From Planctomycetes bacterium GWF2_41_51 (lineage in GTDB: Bacteria; Planctomycetota; Phycisphaerae; Sedimentisphaerales; UBA12454): a DNA stretch of 33,459 bases. The position numbers and the translations under genes were made by a program. Shown here in pieces: positions 6,319 through 13,665 of the stretch (its first letter is position 1; each line of letters begins with the position of its first letter). The stretch spans positions 1-33,459 of the forward strand of contig MHXZ01000107.1 of NCBI GenBank assembly GCA_001825665.1, in the 5' to 3' direction. The notes below the pieces were generated by a model. It was not told where the DNA came from, ran no database searches, and saw nothing but the letters and a program-made list of their open reading frames with translations.

Positions 6319-7458
6319 ATGGAAAGAAAATCACTATTTTTGTTTGCATTTCTAATTTTGGCTTCAAATATTTTTGCTGCGAGCTTTAGAGGACTTGGGG
6401 ATTTGCCGGGAGGTTCATTTTATAGCCGTGTACATGATGTTTCGGCGGACGGTTCAGTGGTAGTGGGCAGCAGTTCGTCAGGCAACGGTTATGAGGCATT
6501 TCGATGGACATCGGAAACGGGAATGCAAGGTTTGGGAGATTTGCCTGGCAGAGATTTTTACAGCGTTGCACAAGGTATTTCAGGAGACGGGTCTGTGATA
6601 GTTGGTTACGGTCATTCATCTTCGGGTTATTCTGAAGCATTCAGATGGACTGTTTCAGAAGGGATGGTCAGTCTTGGTGATTTGTCAGGAGGCGGATTTT
6701 TTAGCGGAGCAATGGCTGCTTCTTACGATGGTTCAGTTATAGTGGGATATGGTCATTCAGATTTATGCACCGGCGGGGAAAGTATTGAAGCTTTCTATTG
6801 GACAGCATCAGGCGGGATGGTGGGTATAGGCGATTTGCCGGGGGGACGATTTGGAAGCGCAGGGTATTCGGTTTCTTATGACGGTTCTGTTATAGTCGGA
6901 TATGGCGTAACGTCTTCGCATTGGACATCATTTCGATGGACGTCAAGCGAAGGAATGACAGGATATTCTTTTGGCTATATGGCTAATGATGTTTCAGCAG
7001 ATGGAACGGTGATGGTAGGTGACAGCACTTCCGGCGAGGCATTTCGCTGGACAGAGGATGAAGGTATACAGATGCTTGGCAAATGGGCGCCAAATTATTT
7101 ACGAACTTCAGCAAGTACGGTTTCGGGGGACGGATGCGTTGTCGCAGGATATGGCTTTTTGGCCGAATATACTGCTTACAGTCACGATGTATTTTACTGG
7201 ACAATAGAAGATGGATTTCGAAGCCTCAAAGATATACTCCTAAATGATTATGGTCTTAATTTGGGAGGCTGGATTTTACAAGATGCGACAGGTCTTTCGT
7301 ATGATGGGTCGACAATCGTCGGCTGGGGCATCAATCCGCAAGGGCAAGACGAAGCTTGGATAGCGACGATACCGGAGCCGGGGACAGTTTCGCTGATAGG
7401 TATTGGGACGATACTAATAAGATCTAAACTGACTGCAAGGCTTTTTGGGCGATTTTGA
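6319..7458 (+). CDS. PEP-CTERM protein with HAF repeats
   Basis: The 379-residue protein begins with a signal peptide (about 1-20, ending SNIFAA). It then carries about six repeats of roughly 45-60 residues with the pattern GLGDLPGG, an S/D-G-S-V-(I/V)-V-G-(Y/S) turn and EAFRWT, which is the HAF extracellular repeat. The C-terminus has IPEPGT followed by a short hydrophobic stretch and IRSK, the PEP-CTERM sorting signal processed by exosortase. It is therefore probably exported and attached to the surface or extracellular matrix; its partner is unknown. AGGAGAAG lies 6 nt before the ATG. Unusually, nine residues (LTARLFGRF) follow the basic end of the sorting signal, in the stretch overlapping the convergent gene at 7424-8101. 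Confidence 0.9.
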   Translation: MERKSLFLFAFLILASNIFAASFRGLGDLPGGSFYSRVHDVSADGSVVVGSSSSGNGYEAFRWTSETGMQGLGDLPGRDFYSVAQGISGDGSVIVGYGHSSSGYSEAFRWTVSEGMVSLGDLSGGGFFSGAMAASYDGSVIVGYGHSDLCTGGESIEAFYWTASGGMVGIGDLPGGRFGSAGYSVSYDGSVIVGYGVTSSHWTSFRWTSSEGMTGYSFGYMANDVSADGTVMVGDSTSGEAFRWTEDEGIQMLGKWAPNYLRTSASTVSGDGCVVAGYGFLAEYTAYSHDVFYWTIEDGFRSLKDILLNDYGLNLGGWILQDATGLSYDGSTIVGWGINPQGQDEAWIATIPEPGTVSLIGIGTILIRSKLTARLFGRF

Positions 7459-8101
7459 GACGGCGGGAAATATATTTGTCTTTATTCGTATTTTTTCTTG
7501 CAGCAACTTTTTCGCAAAGTGGCAGAGCATATTTCAGTTCTTCGCCGGAGATTTGAGGCGGGATTTCGGTAAGGGCAAGTAATGTGTGCCAATACGGGAA
7601 TCTCTGCCATTTGCCATTACCGATGCGATATGATTTTAAAATTTTCACGGCGGCTTTTAACAGGCTCGCATTTTTATCAGCATCGGCGGCGAGAAAACGC
7701 CAATAAACTGTCGAGCATCGACCACAGCAGTAGAATCCTTTCGAAAAGTCATAAGAATTGATGCGCTGTGTTATTCCTTCTATCGCGTTTTTCAGGGCTG
7801 TTCGGACTGTATTATCATTTATATTTATCTTGGCAAGCAGTCGGCAGCAATCCTGGCCGAGGCAATATCCAATACCTGCTCCGCTTGTTACCTCTTCGCC
7901 TGTGAAAAGTTTAAAGCCGCGGCTGAAATCAAGCGGCATCGGCTCGAACATATTTGCGTAAGAATGCGTGCCGCCTTGTCGTGAGGCAATCCATTTGGCG
8001 ATAATTATTTTTTCGGATTTTGGAATTCCAATTCCATTGAAGAAAGCTTCATTTAAGTTTTCGGCTGTAACGGCAAGACTTTTTGTGTTTAGAATTTTCA
8101 T
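7424..8101 (-). CDS. Conserved-looking protein of unknown function
   Basis: I do not recognise this 225-residue protein. It has no signal peptide or membrane segment. Visible features are GFYCCGRCSTVYWR near residues 121-134, which could bind a metal through its three cysteines, a second pair of cysteines in GQDCCRLL near 84, and several predicted amphipathic helices, including a basic C-terminal one (KDKYISRRLKIAQKAL). An all-alpha repeat fold is possible. GGGAGAG lies upstream of the ATG, supporting the start and real expression. The last 35 bp overlap the 3' end of the HAF gene on the other strand. Confidence 0.6.
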   Translation of the reverse strand: MKILNTKSLAVTAENLNEAFFNGIGIPKSEKIIIAKWIASRQGGTHSYANMFEPMPLDFSRGFKLFTGEEVTSGAGIGYCLGQDCCRLLAKININDNTVRTALKNAIEGITQRINSYDFSKGFYCCGRCSTVYWRFLAADADKNASLLKAAVKILKSYRIGNGKWQRFPYWHTLLALTEIPPQISGEELKYALPLCEKVAARKNTNKDKYISRRLKIAQKALQSV

Positions 8102-8169
8102 TTTAAACTCTCCCGAATACTATACATTATAATTATTAGAACGAAATATTGAAGAGAATTTTTCAATAT

Positions 8170-8199
8170 AAAAAAGCACTTTTCGGAATGGAAAAGTGC
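8170..8199 (-). terminator. Rho-independent terminator for the VWA/ECF operon
   Basis: On the minus strand a perfect 9-bp stem (GCACTTTTC at 8176-8184 with GAAAAGTGC at 8191-8199) with a 6-nt loop is followed by six T residues (A-run 8170-8175 on the plus strand). It lies about 70 nt beyond the stop of the VWA gene and before the start of the unknown gene. Confidence 0.75.
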
Positions 8200-8206
8200 C
8201 TTAGGA

Positions 8207-8260
8207 GATTCTTCACTTTGTTCAGAATCCTACCCCGCCACGGGTGCGGGGGCTAAACAA
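8207..8260. repeat. Two hairpin repeats between terminator and VWA gene
   Basis: GATTCT (8207-8212) pairs with AGAATC (8224-8229), with a CTTCACTTTGTTC centre like the GATT...AATGAC repeats. Next to it CCCCGC (8233-8238) pairs with GCGGGG (8246-8251) and is followed by GGCTAAACAA. The latter resembles the hairpin at 422-448 (CCCGC...GCGGGCTAAATA) and the one at 11053-11077. Confidence 0.5.
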
Positions 8261-8268
8261 GCCAATTT

Positions 8269-10200
8269 TTATTCTTCTATACTTTCGTCATCTTCTGGTT
8301 CTGGAGTTTGATTTTCGTTCTGGGCTTTTATCAATTTATCGGCGTGTTTGATTAATTTGACGAGTTCTGCGATATCATCGTTATCTTTTTCATTGCTGAT
8401 TTGTTTTGCCAGTTTAAGAGTATCTTCAAGGTCAGCGCCTTTGGCCCAATAGCTTTTTCGGAGAATTTCAGCGAACTGGGCAGATGCAGCGGCAAGTTTG
8501 AAATTATCTGAGGTCGAATCAAAGTCATCTGCAATTTTTTTTGTCGTTATTTCTTTTTTGAACTCTTCGACTTCATCTGTTTCGGTATCTTTATAACGAA
8601 TATATACAGTGGCGATTTTGCCGGTCTTTTCGGGCCAGAGTTTCAGTTCATAGAGAGCTGTAACGTTGTGGCCTGCGCCGATTTCGCCGCCATCCTGTTT
8701 GTTATCACGGAATTTTTCGTCAGGGACATCACGGTTTTCATAACCGATTAAACGATAACTGCGCACAACATTGGGATTGAAGTCAACCTGGATTTTGGAA
8801 TCCACGGCGACGGTTTGGAGTGTGCTGGTTAAGTCTTCATCAAAAATTCTTTCGGCTTCTTCGAAGGTATCAACATACGCGTAATGGCCATCGCCTTTGT
8901 CGCCGAGCTGTTCCATAAGGACATCGTTATAGTTGCCCATACCGAAGCCGATTGCTGAAAGCGTGATGCCTTTTCGGGATTTTTCTTTTATCATTTTGAG
9001 AATTTCATCGGGCCCGGTATTGCCGACGTTTGCGACGCCATCGGAACATAAAATCACACGATTGATATAGCCATCTTTGTAGGCTTTTTCGGCCATTTGG
9101 TAGCCGATGCGGATTCCTTCTTCGGCGTTTGTTGAGCCGTTTGTATACAGAGAATCGATGGCAGATACAATCTCGTCTTTTTCGTCAAGGCTTTTATGGC
9201 TCAATATTTTTTCGCCGCGGGAGCCGTAAACTGCGATGCCGATTTTGTCCTCATCTGTGAGATTATCTATCAACATTCGCAGCGATTTTTTTACGAGTTC
9301 GAGGCGGTCTTCTCTTGCCATCGAGCCGGAGACATCGATGACGAAAGTTAGAATCGCGGGCTTTCTGTCTTCGGGGTCGATTTTTTTGGCGACCAGGCCG
9401 ACGCTCATAAGATAACTGTTGGTTCTGGATTTACCGAAAGTCCAAGGTGCGATTTCGGTATAGAGAGCAAAGGTGTCCTTTCGCGGCGGCTTATAATCGT
9501 AGGTGAAATAATTTATGAATTCCTCAACGCGCACGGCATCGGCGGGCGGTAAATTGCCATTTTGAAGATATGACCTGCATAAAGTATAGCTGGCGGTATC
9601 GACATCCATCGCGAATGTTGAAAAATGGTCGTCCTCTGTATCGATGAATGGATTGACACCATAATTTTTGAAGAACATCGCGTCGACTTTTTCACCATTG
9701 GGAGGCATTGTTCCGCCGTGAGCCGGTGGATAGATAGTTTTTGAATTGTCATAATAGAGAGATGGACCGATTCTATCTTGTGAGTAAGATTGCGATAATG
9801 ATTGTATTTCTCTATTCATCACAGCTCTACCAGTTTTTATTTTCATATCTTTTACTACTTTAGGCTGTGTGATATTGAGTCTTTCTTCCTTTAATGCAAT
9901 TTGAGGATTATTAATGTTAACAGGTTCTTTTTCAAAACGAGCAAGGTTAGCAGCTTTTTTCGTACTCGGAATGTAAATTGCTGATAGAATCACAACTACC
10001 AAAAGCACGGCGGCGATTTCGATAATTCGTTTATATATAGGTTTCATTTTATTAACTCCGTGGCTCTGCGGAGAAGAAAGTTGACTGAGAGCGTCATTGG
10101 TGAGATTTTCGATGAAGTTTTCGGAAGGCTCATTTTTATCGTTAGTCAGCTTTATCAGCCGAGAGATATTTTTTTCAAATTTTTCGTTTTTGTTTTTCAT
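8269..10200 (-). CDS. Membrane-anchored VWA protein (YfbK-like), putative anti-sigma partner
   Basis: The 643-residue protein has a cytoplasmic N-terminus (1-56), one membrane segment (about 57-77), a YfbK-type N-terminal region (about 180-270), a von Willebrand A domain with an intact MIDAS (DVSGSM near 287-292, later TNAEEG and CSDG) and a DUF3520-like C-terminal region, ending in an acidic tail. VWA domains bind partners through a metal. The start overlaps the stop of the ECF sigma gene by 4 nt (ATGA), implying translational coupling. The layout of a short cytoplasmic segment, one membrane helix and a large external domain suits an anti-sigma factor, though no ZAS-type zinc motif is seen. 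I infer it senses an external signal and controls the sigma factor. Confidence 0.88.
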   Translation of the reverse strand: MKNKNEKFEKNISRLIKLTNDKNEPSENFIENLTNDALSQLSSPQSHGVNKMKPIYKRIIEIAAVLLVVVILSAIYIPSTKKAANLARFEKEPVNINNPQIALKEERLNITQPKVVKDMKIKTGRAVMNREIQSLSQSYSQDRIGPSLYYDNSKTIYPPAHGGTMPPNGEKVDAMFFKNYGVNPFIDTEDDHFSTFAMDVDTASYTLCRSYLQNGNLPPADAVRVEEFINYFTYDYKPPRKDTFALYTEIAPWTFGKSRTNSYLMSVGLVAKKIDPEDRKPAILTFVIDVSGSMAREDRLELVKKSLRMLIDNLTDEDKIGIAVYGSRGEKILSHKSLDEKDEIVSAIDSLYTNGSTNAEEGIRIGYQMAEKAYKDGYINRVILCSDGVANVGNTGPDEILKMIKEKSRKGITLSAIGFGMGNYNDVLMEQLGDKGDGHYAYVDTFEEAERIFDEDLTSTLQTVAVDSKIQVDFNPNVVRSYRLIGYENRDVPDEKFRDNKQDGGEIGAGHNVTALYELKLWPEKTGKIATVYIRYKDTETDEVEEFKKEITTKKIADDFDSTSDNFKLAAASAQFAEILRKSYWAKGADLEDTLKLAKQISNEKDNDDIAELVKLIKHADKLIKAQNENQTPEPEDDESIEE

Positions 10201-10775
10201 TTGTTTTGTTCCTCAATCTGAGGATTTAACGATTTTAATTTATCACGCAAAGCGATTCTTGCGCGGTATAAGAGACTGTGCACAGATTTTTCAGTAGTAT
10301 TCAATTTTTCCGCGATTTTACGCGCGGAGAGGTCCTCAAGATATTTGGCTTTGAGTACACCCTGCGATTTTTCATCGAGACTATTCAAGGCCTGTCGTAC
10401 GACATCTGCGGTTTGCGATTTTTCAAGGACATCATCGGGCAAAGGCTGCTTATCAATAATTTCCAGCCAGTCTGTCAAATCACTGTCGATGATTTTTCTT
10501 GCCGCCCTGCTTCTTGCTTCATACGCGAGATTATTTCTGGCAATCGCAAGGAGCCAGGTGTGCGGCGAACCTTTTTGCGGGTCGAAAGTTTTTGCGGATT
10601 TGACAGCATCGAAAATAGTCTTTTGAGTTAACTCTTCTGCCAGAGACGGATTCGGCCAGCAAGACATAAACATTCGATAAATGAGCGGAATCTCGACTTT
10701 CAAGAGCAGCCGCCAGGTCTGGGCGTCAGCTTGACCAATTTTCGACCAATTTATCTGTTCAATCGTCTCGGGCAC
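10197..10775 (-). CDS. ECF-family RNA polymerase sigma factor
   Basis: The 192-residue protein has sigma region 2 (about 25-95; AEELTQKTIFDAVKSAKTFDPQKGSPHTWLLAIARN, with the WLLAIARN core) and region 4 (about 130-183; LNSLDEKSQGVLKAKYLEDLSARKIAEKLNTTEKSVHSLLYRARIALRDKL) joined by a short linker, without region 3: a minimal extracytoplasmic-function sigma factor. The start is GTG at 10773-10775 with AAGGA upstream. It overlaps the VWA gene by 4 nt and both are ended by the terminator at 8170-8199. Autoregulation is usual in the family, but I could not identify its own promoter motif. Confidence 0.93.
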   Translation of the reverse strand: MPETIEQINWSKIGQADAQTWRLLLKVEIPLIYRMFMSCWPNPSLAEELTQKTIFDAVKSAKTFDPQKGSPHTWLLAIARNNLAYEARSRAARKIIDSDLTDWLEIIDKQPLPDDVLEKSQTADVVRQALNSLDEKSQGVLKAKYLEDLSARKIAEKLNTTEKSVHSLLYRARIALRDKLKSLNPQIEEQNK

Positions 10776-10880
10776 TATTTCAAAGTCCTTATTGTAACCG
10801 CTTCTGTTAATATTATGCGCAAAGGAGGGAAATTACTCACTGTTTTTTTAAAACGATTGGATACTTTTATAAGGCTTTGC

Positions 10881-10908
10881 TTGACAAGAAGTTATCGGCG
10901 GATAAAAT
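10881..10908 (+). promoter_or_regulatory. Sigma-70-like promoter for the acyltransferase gene
   Basis: TTGACA at 10881-10886 and TAAAAT at 10903-10908 are separated by 16 nt. The next gene on this strand starts about 230 nt downstream, so the leader would include the repeats at 10924-11077, the same arrangement as upstream of gyrA. Confidence 0.4.
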
Positions 10909-10923
10909 CATTGTTTTGATCTG

Positions 10924-10966
10924 GATTCCCTCTTCCGCCAGAGGCGGATAAATTTCGCGGGAATGA
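10924..10966. repeat. Interrupted GATTCCC...GGGAATGAC repeat carrying an inner hairpin
   Basis: The outer arms ATTCCC (10925-10930) and GGGAAT (10959-10964), followed by GAC, are the ends of a common GATTCCC/GGGAATGAC intergenic repeat. Inside lies a copy of the CCGCC-AGA-GGCGG hairpin (10935-10947) also seen at 100-112, so one small repeat is apparently inserted in another. Confidence 0.5.
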
Positions 10967-11052
10967 CACAGGGCAGACACACAGGCCGGCACTAAGGCAA
11001 GCCGAATGGGTCTTGCTTTACAAATTATTACGTGGCGACGACGATTAAATAA

Positions 11053-11077
11053 CCCGCCGAATAAATCGGCAGGCTAA
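11053..11077. repeat. CCGCCGA/TCGGC hairpin with GGCTAA tail
   Basis: GCCGA (11056-11060) pairs with TCGGC (11066-11070) around ATAAA; one bulged A then precedes a CC/GG extension and the tail GGCTAAC. It shares the CCCGC start and GGCTAA end with the hairpins at 422-448 and 8233-8258. Confidence 0.5.
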
Positions 11078-11139
11078 CGTTACCGCTCCATTACTGTCGC
11101 GGCTCTGATGAGAAATCGCCTTTGAATGAAAATATTATT

Positions 11140-12078
11140 ATGAATGAAAATAAGGAACGGAAAAGAAAGAAACGAAAGAAAACAGTTTTAGAGCACTGGC
11201 TTCTTTATGTGCTGCTGCGCTTTGCTTTGTTTTTGGTTTTTCTGTTTCCGGTTGAAAGCGTATTGAAAACGGCACGGTCTCTGGGGAGAATGCTTTGGAA
11301 ATATTATCATCGGGGCAGGCAGCGGGCGCTTGATAATCTGCATGCGAGTTTTCCGGACAAAGATGAAAAATGGATCGAAGAGACCGGAAGGCGAAGTTTT
11401 GAATGCCTTTTGATGATGTTTGTGGATGTGCTTTTTTCGACGAGACTTATTCGCACGGATAATTGGGAAGAATATTCGAGATATATAAACTGCGAACGGG
11501 CAAAATGGATGATGCAGGGAAAAGAGCCAATGCTGCTTGTGACACCCCATTATGGAAATTTTGAGATTATCGGGTATTTGCTCGGCGAGTTCGGGTTCAA
11601 TATTTACAGTATCGCTCGGCCTTTGGATAATAAATTTATCAATAAATATCTCTATGACCTTCGGCAGCGCAAGGGACAAAAAATTATCGATAAAAAAGGC
11701 GCTTCGGAACATATGGAAGAAATTGTCAAAAAAGGCGCAACGCTTTGCTTTGTGGCTGACCAGGATGCGGGCAAAAAAGGCATTTTTGTCGATTTCTTCG
11801 GCAGGAAGGCAAGCTCGTATAAGAGCATCGGACTACTGGCGATTCAATATAATCTGCCGATTGCGGCGGGAGTCGGCAGGCGAGTCGGCGATCGGTTCTT
11901 TTTCGAAATTGAAGTTAAAAGAATGATTATGCCGGAGGAATGGAAAGACAAAGATGACCCGCTGCTTTGGGTTACACAGGAATATACAGAGGCGTTCGAG
12001 GATTGCATTCGGCAAGACCCGACACAGTACTGGTGGATTCATCGGAGATGGAAAACGAGGCCGAGAAACGAACGATAG
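11140..12078 (+). CDS. LpxL/HtrB-like lysophospholipid acyltransferase
   Basis: The protein belongs to the lipid A late acyltransferase family (LPLAT), which transfers a fatty acyl chain to a membrane lipid, classically in lipid A synthesis at the inner membrane. A very basic start is followed by a hydrophobic anchor (LLYVLLRFALFLVFLFPV), the catalytic HX4E motif in HYGNFE (about residue 137), the DQDAGKKGIFVDFFGRKAS block and the terminal WWIHRRWKTRP, typical of the family. I prefer the ATG at 11140 (312 residues); an upstream in-frame TTG at 11122 would add MNENII. Neither has a clear Shine-Dalgarno. No other lipid A gene is adjacent, so the exact acceptor is unknown. Confidence 0.88.
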   Translation: MNENKERKRKKRKKTVLEHWLLYVLLRFALFLVFLFPVESVLKTARSLGRMLWKYYHRGRQRALDNLHASFPDKDEKWIEETGRRSFECLLMMFVDVLFSTRLIRTDNWEEYSRYINCERAKWMMQGKEPMLLVTPHYGNFEIIGYLLGEFGFNIYSIARPLDNKFINKYLYDLRQRKGQKIIDKKGASEHMEEIVKKGATLCFVADQDAGKKGIFVDFFGRKASSYKSIGLLAIQYNLPIAAGVGRRVGDRFFFEIEVKRMIMPEEWKDKDDPLLWVTQEYTEAFEDCIRQDPTQYWWIHRRWKTRPRNER

Positions 12079-12154
12079 CCACAGAGACGTTCTTTGTTTT
12101 TGCCACCCCACGCCTTCGCGGGGGCAGGCGCCGTTCACAGAGGACACAGAGGTA
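12075..12154. repeat. AGCCACAGAG / CACAGAGGA words and hairpin after the acyltransferase
   Basis: AGCCACAGAG begins within the TAG stop codon. Then CCCCACG (12104-12110) can pair with CGCGGGG (12115-12121, one mismatch) before GGCAGGCG, and two 9-nt words CACAGAGGA and CACAGAGG follow at 12136-12152. This is the same pattern of words at a gene end as after gyrA and holA. Confidence 0.55.
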
Positions 12155-12161
12155 ATTATTT

Positions 12162-12189
12162 AAAATTTAAGATTTAAAATTTAAAATTT
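12162..12189. repeat. 7-nt-period AAAATTT array upstream of argH
   Basis: Four units spaced exactly 7 nt (AAAATTT at 12162, AAGATTT at 12169, AAAATTT at 12176 and 12183) lie about 40 nt before the argH start. The composition differs from the arrays near gyrA but the period is the same. Confidence 0.6.
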
Positions 12190-12231
12190 GGGGATATAAT
12201 TTTTCAGACAGATTATTTTTGGAGAATGATT

Positions 12232-13614
12232 ATGGCAGAGCCGCAAAAGACATGGGAACATCGGCTGGCAAAGGCGACAGATTCGCTGGCGGTCGATTTT
12301 GTTGAGTCGCTTTCGTTCGATATTCGGCTGTATAAATATGATATTGTCGGGTCGATTGCGCATGCGGAGATGCTCTGTGAACAGAAACTGCTAACGAAAG
12401 ATGAGCTGAAACAGATTAAAGATGCGCTTGTTGAAATTTCAAAGGAGATTGAGGAAGGGAAATTCAAATTCGATAAAACGCTTGAAGATATTCACATGGC
12501 AATCGAGGCGGCGCTGACGGCGAAAACCGAGGCGGGAAAAAAACTGCATACCGGCAGAAGCCGAAATGATCAAGTCGCAACGGACATACGGCTTTGGATG
12601 CGGGATGAAATTGAAATCATTCAAACGAAAATTACCCTGCTGCAAAAGGCACTTGTTAAATTAGCTGAAAAGTATGTCGGTGATGTTATGCCGGCGTATA
12701 CGCATTTTCAGCGGGCGCAGCCGATTTCGATTGCGGCTTATGTTTTGAGTTTTGTCGAACAGCTTCATAGGGATAATCTGCGGCTGAAAAATTGCCGAAC
12801 GATTTTGAATGTATCGCCATTGGGAAGCGGAGCGATTGCGGGGTCATCACTGCCATTAGACAGAAAGAAAACGGCGAGTCTTTTGGGATTTTCGGATATT
12901 ACTTATAACACGATTGATTCTGTTTCTGACAGGGATTTTTGCGCGGAATTTATTTTTGACTGCTCGATGATAGCGACGCATTTGTCGAAACTTGCGGAAG
13001 ACTGGATTGTTTTTTCGACGACGGAATTCGATTTTATTCGTATCGATGACGCGTTCTGCACATCGTCGAGTATGATGCCGCAGAAGCGTAATCCTGATAT
13101 GCTGGAATTAATCAGAGGCAAAACGGGAAGCGTTTACGGGTCGCTAATGGCGACTCTGACGATTTTGAAGGCTCAGCCGAGCGGGTATAATCGAGATTTG
13201 CAGGATGATAAACGGCACGTATTCTCGGCGAGCGATACTATTGAGACGTGCGTCGATATGGCGGCGGCGATTGTTGGCAATACTTCGTTCAAGACGGAAA
13301 AAATATCGGCGGGAATCGACAAGGGATTTCTGGATGCGACGGCACTGGCAGAATATCTTGTGAAAAAAGGAATCCCATTTCGCACAGCGCACGGGATTGT
13401 GGGGACGCTGGTTGCAAAATGCGAAAAGGAAAATAAAAGCCTTGCAGAAATAAGCATCGATGAATTCAAAAAATATTCGGAAGTTATCAGTGGAGATATT
13501 TACAATTGCCTCGGAGCTAAAAATGTAGCGAATTCTTATGCAACGGCATCGGCGGCATCGCCTGGGCAAATGGCAGAACAAATAAAGTATTGGAAAAAAC
13601 AGATGGAGAAATAG
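12232..13614 (+). CDS. argH: Argininosuccinate lyase
   Basis: ArgH cleaves argininosuccinate to arginine and fumarate, the last step of arginine biosynthesis; it is a cytoplasmic homotetramer of the fumarase/aspartase superfamily. Visible blocks are KTWEHRLAKATD at the N-terminus, HTGRSRNDQVATDIRLW near 105-121, THFQRAQPIS near 157-166 and the signature SSSMMPQKRNPD near 277, which includes the catalytic serine loop. Length (461) is normal. I start at the ATG of MAEPQK because GGAGA lies 6 nt upstream; the earlier ATG at 12226 is too close to that site. No other arg genes are present here; the neighbours are housekeeping genes. Confidence 0.96.
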   Translation: MAEPQKTWEHRLAKATDSLAVDFVESLSFDIRLYKYDIVGSIAHAEMLCEQKLLTKDELKQIKDALVEISKEIEEGKFKFDKTLEDIHMAIEAALTAKTEAGKKLHTGRSRNDQVATDIRLWMRDEIEIIQTKITLLQKALVKLAEKYVGDVMPAYTHFQRAQPISIAAYVLSFVEQLHRDNLRLKNCRTILNVSPLGSGAIAGSSLPLDRKKTASLLGFSDITYNTIDSVSDRDFCAEFIFDCSMIATHLSKLAEDWIVFSTTEFDFIRIDDAFCTSSSMMPQKRNPDMLELIRGKTGSVYGSLMATLTILKAQPSGYNRDLQDDKRHVFSASDTIETCVDMAAAIVGNTSFKTEKISAGIDKGFLDATALAEYLVKKGIPFRTAHGIVGTLVAKCEKENKSLAEISIDEFKKYSEVISGDIYNCLGAKNVANSYATASAASPGQMAEQIKYWKKQMEK

Positions 13615-13655
13615 ACACAGATTTACACTGATTATCTTAGACACGGATTAACACT
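13611..13655. repeat. ACAC-GATT words between argH and thiL
   Basis: Beginning in the argH TAG stop, the motif ACAC-x-GATT recurs (13614, 13623 and 13640, with a last ACACTG at 13649), mostly with a 9-nt spacing. It fills most of the 51-nt gap to thiL and leaves no Shine-Dalgarno. Confidence 0.55.
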
Positions 13656-13665
13656 GTATTTTAAA

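Larger units (their letters stand above)
10776..11139. other. Divergent spacer with nested repeats
   Basis: This gap between the sigma gene (-) and the acyltransferase (+) holds a sigma-70-like promoter at 10881-10908, an interrupted GATTCCC...GGGAATGAC repeat (10924-10966), the words CAGGGCAGAC and CACTAAGGCAAGCC (10969-11003), and a GCCGA/TCGGC hairpin (11053-11077). The plus-strand AAAGGAGGG near 10820 has no start codon behind it. Confidence 0.6.

Noticed and set aside
10731-10919. Plus-strand open frame with AAAGGAGGG near 10820
   Set aside because: The ribosome-like site lies inside the frame with no start codon at proper distance, and the frame overlaps the ECF sigma gene start.
11122-11139. 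TTG at 11122 as start of the acyltransferase
   Set aside because: It adds six non-family residues that repeat the MNEN start (a local duplication of ATGAATGAAAAT); the ATG at 11140 is the simpler choice, though not proven.
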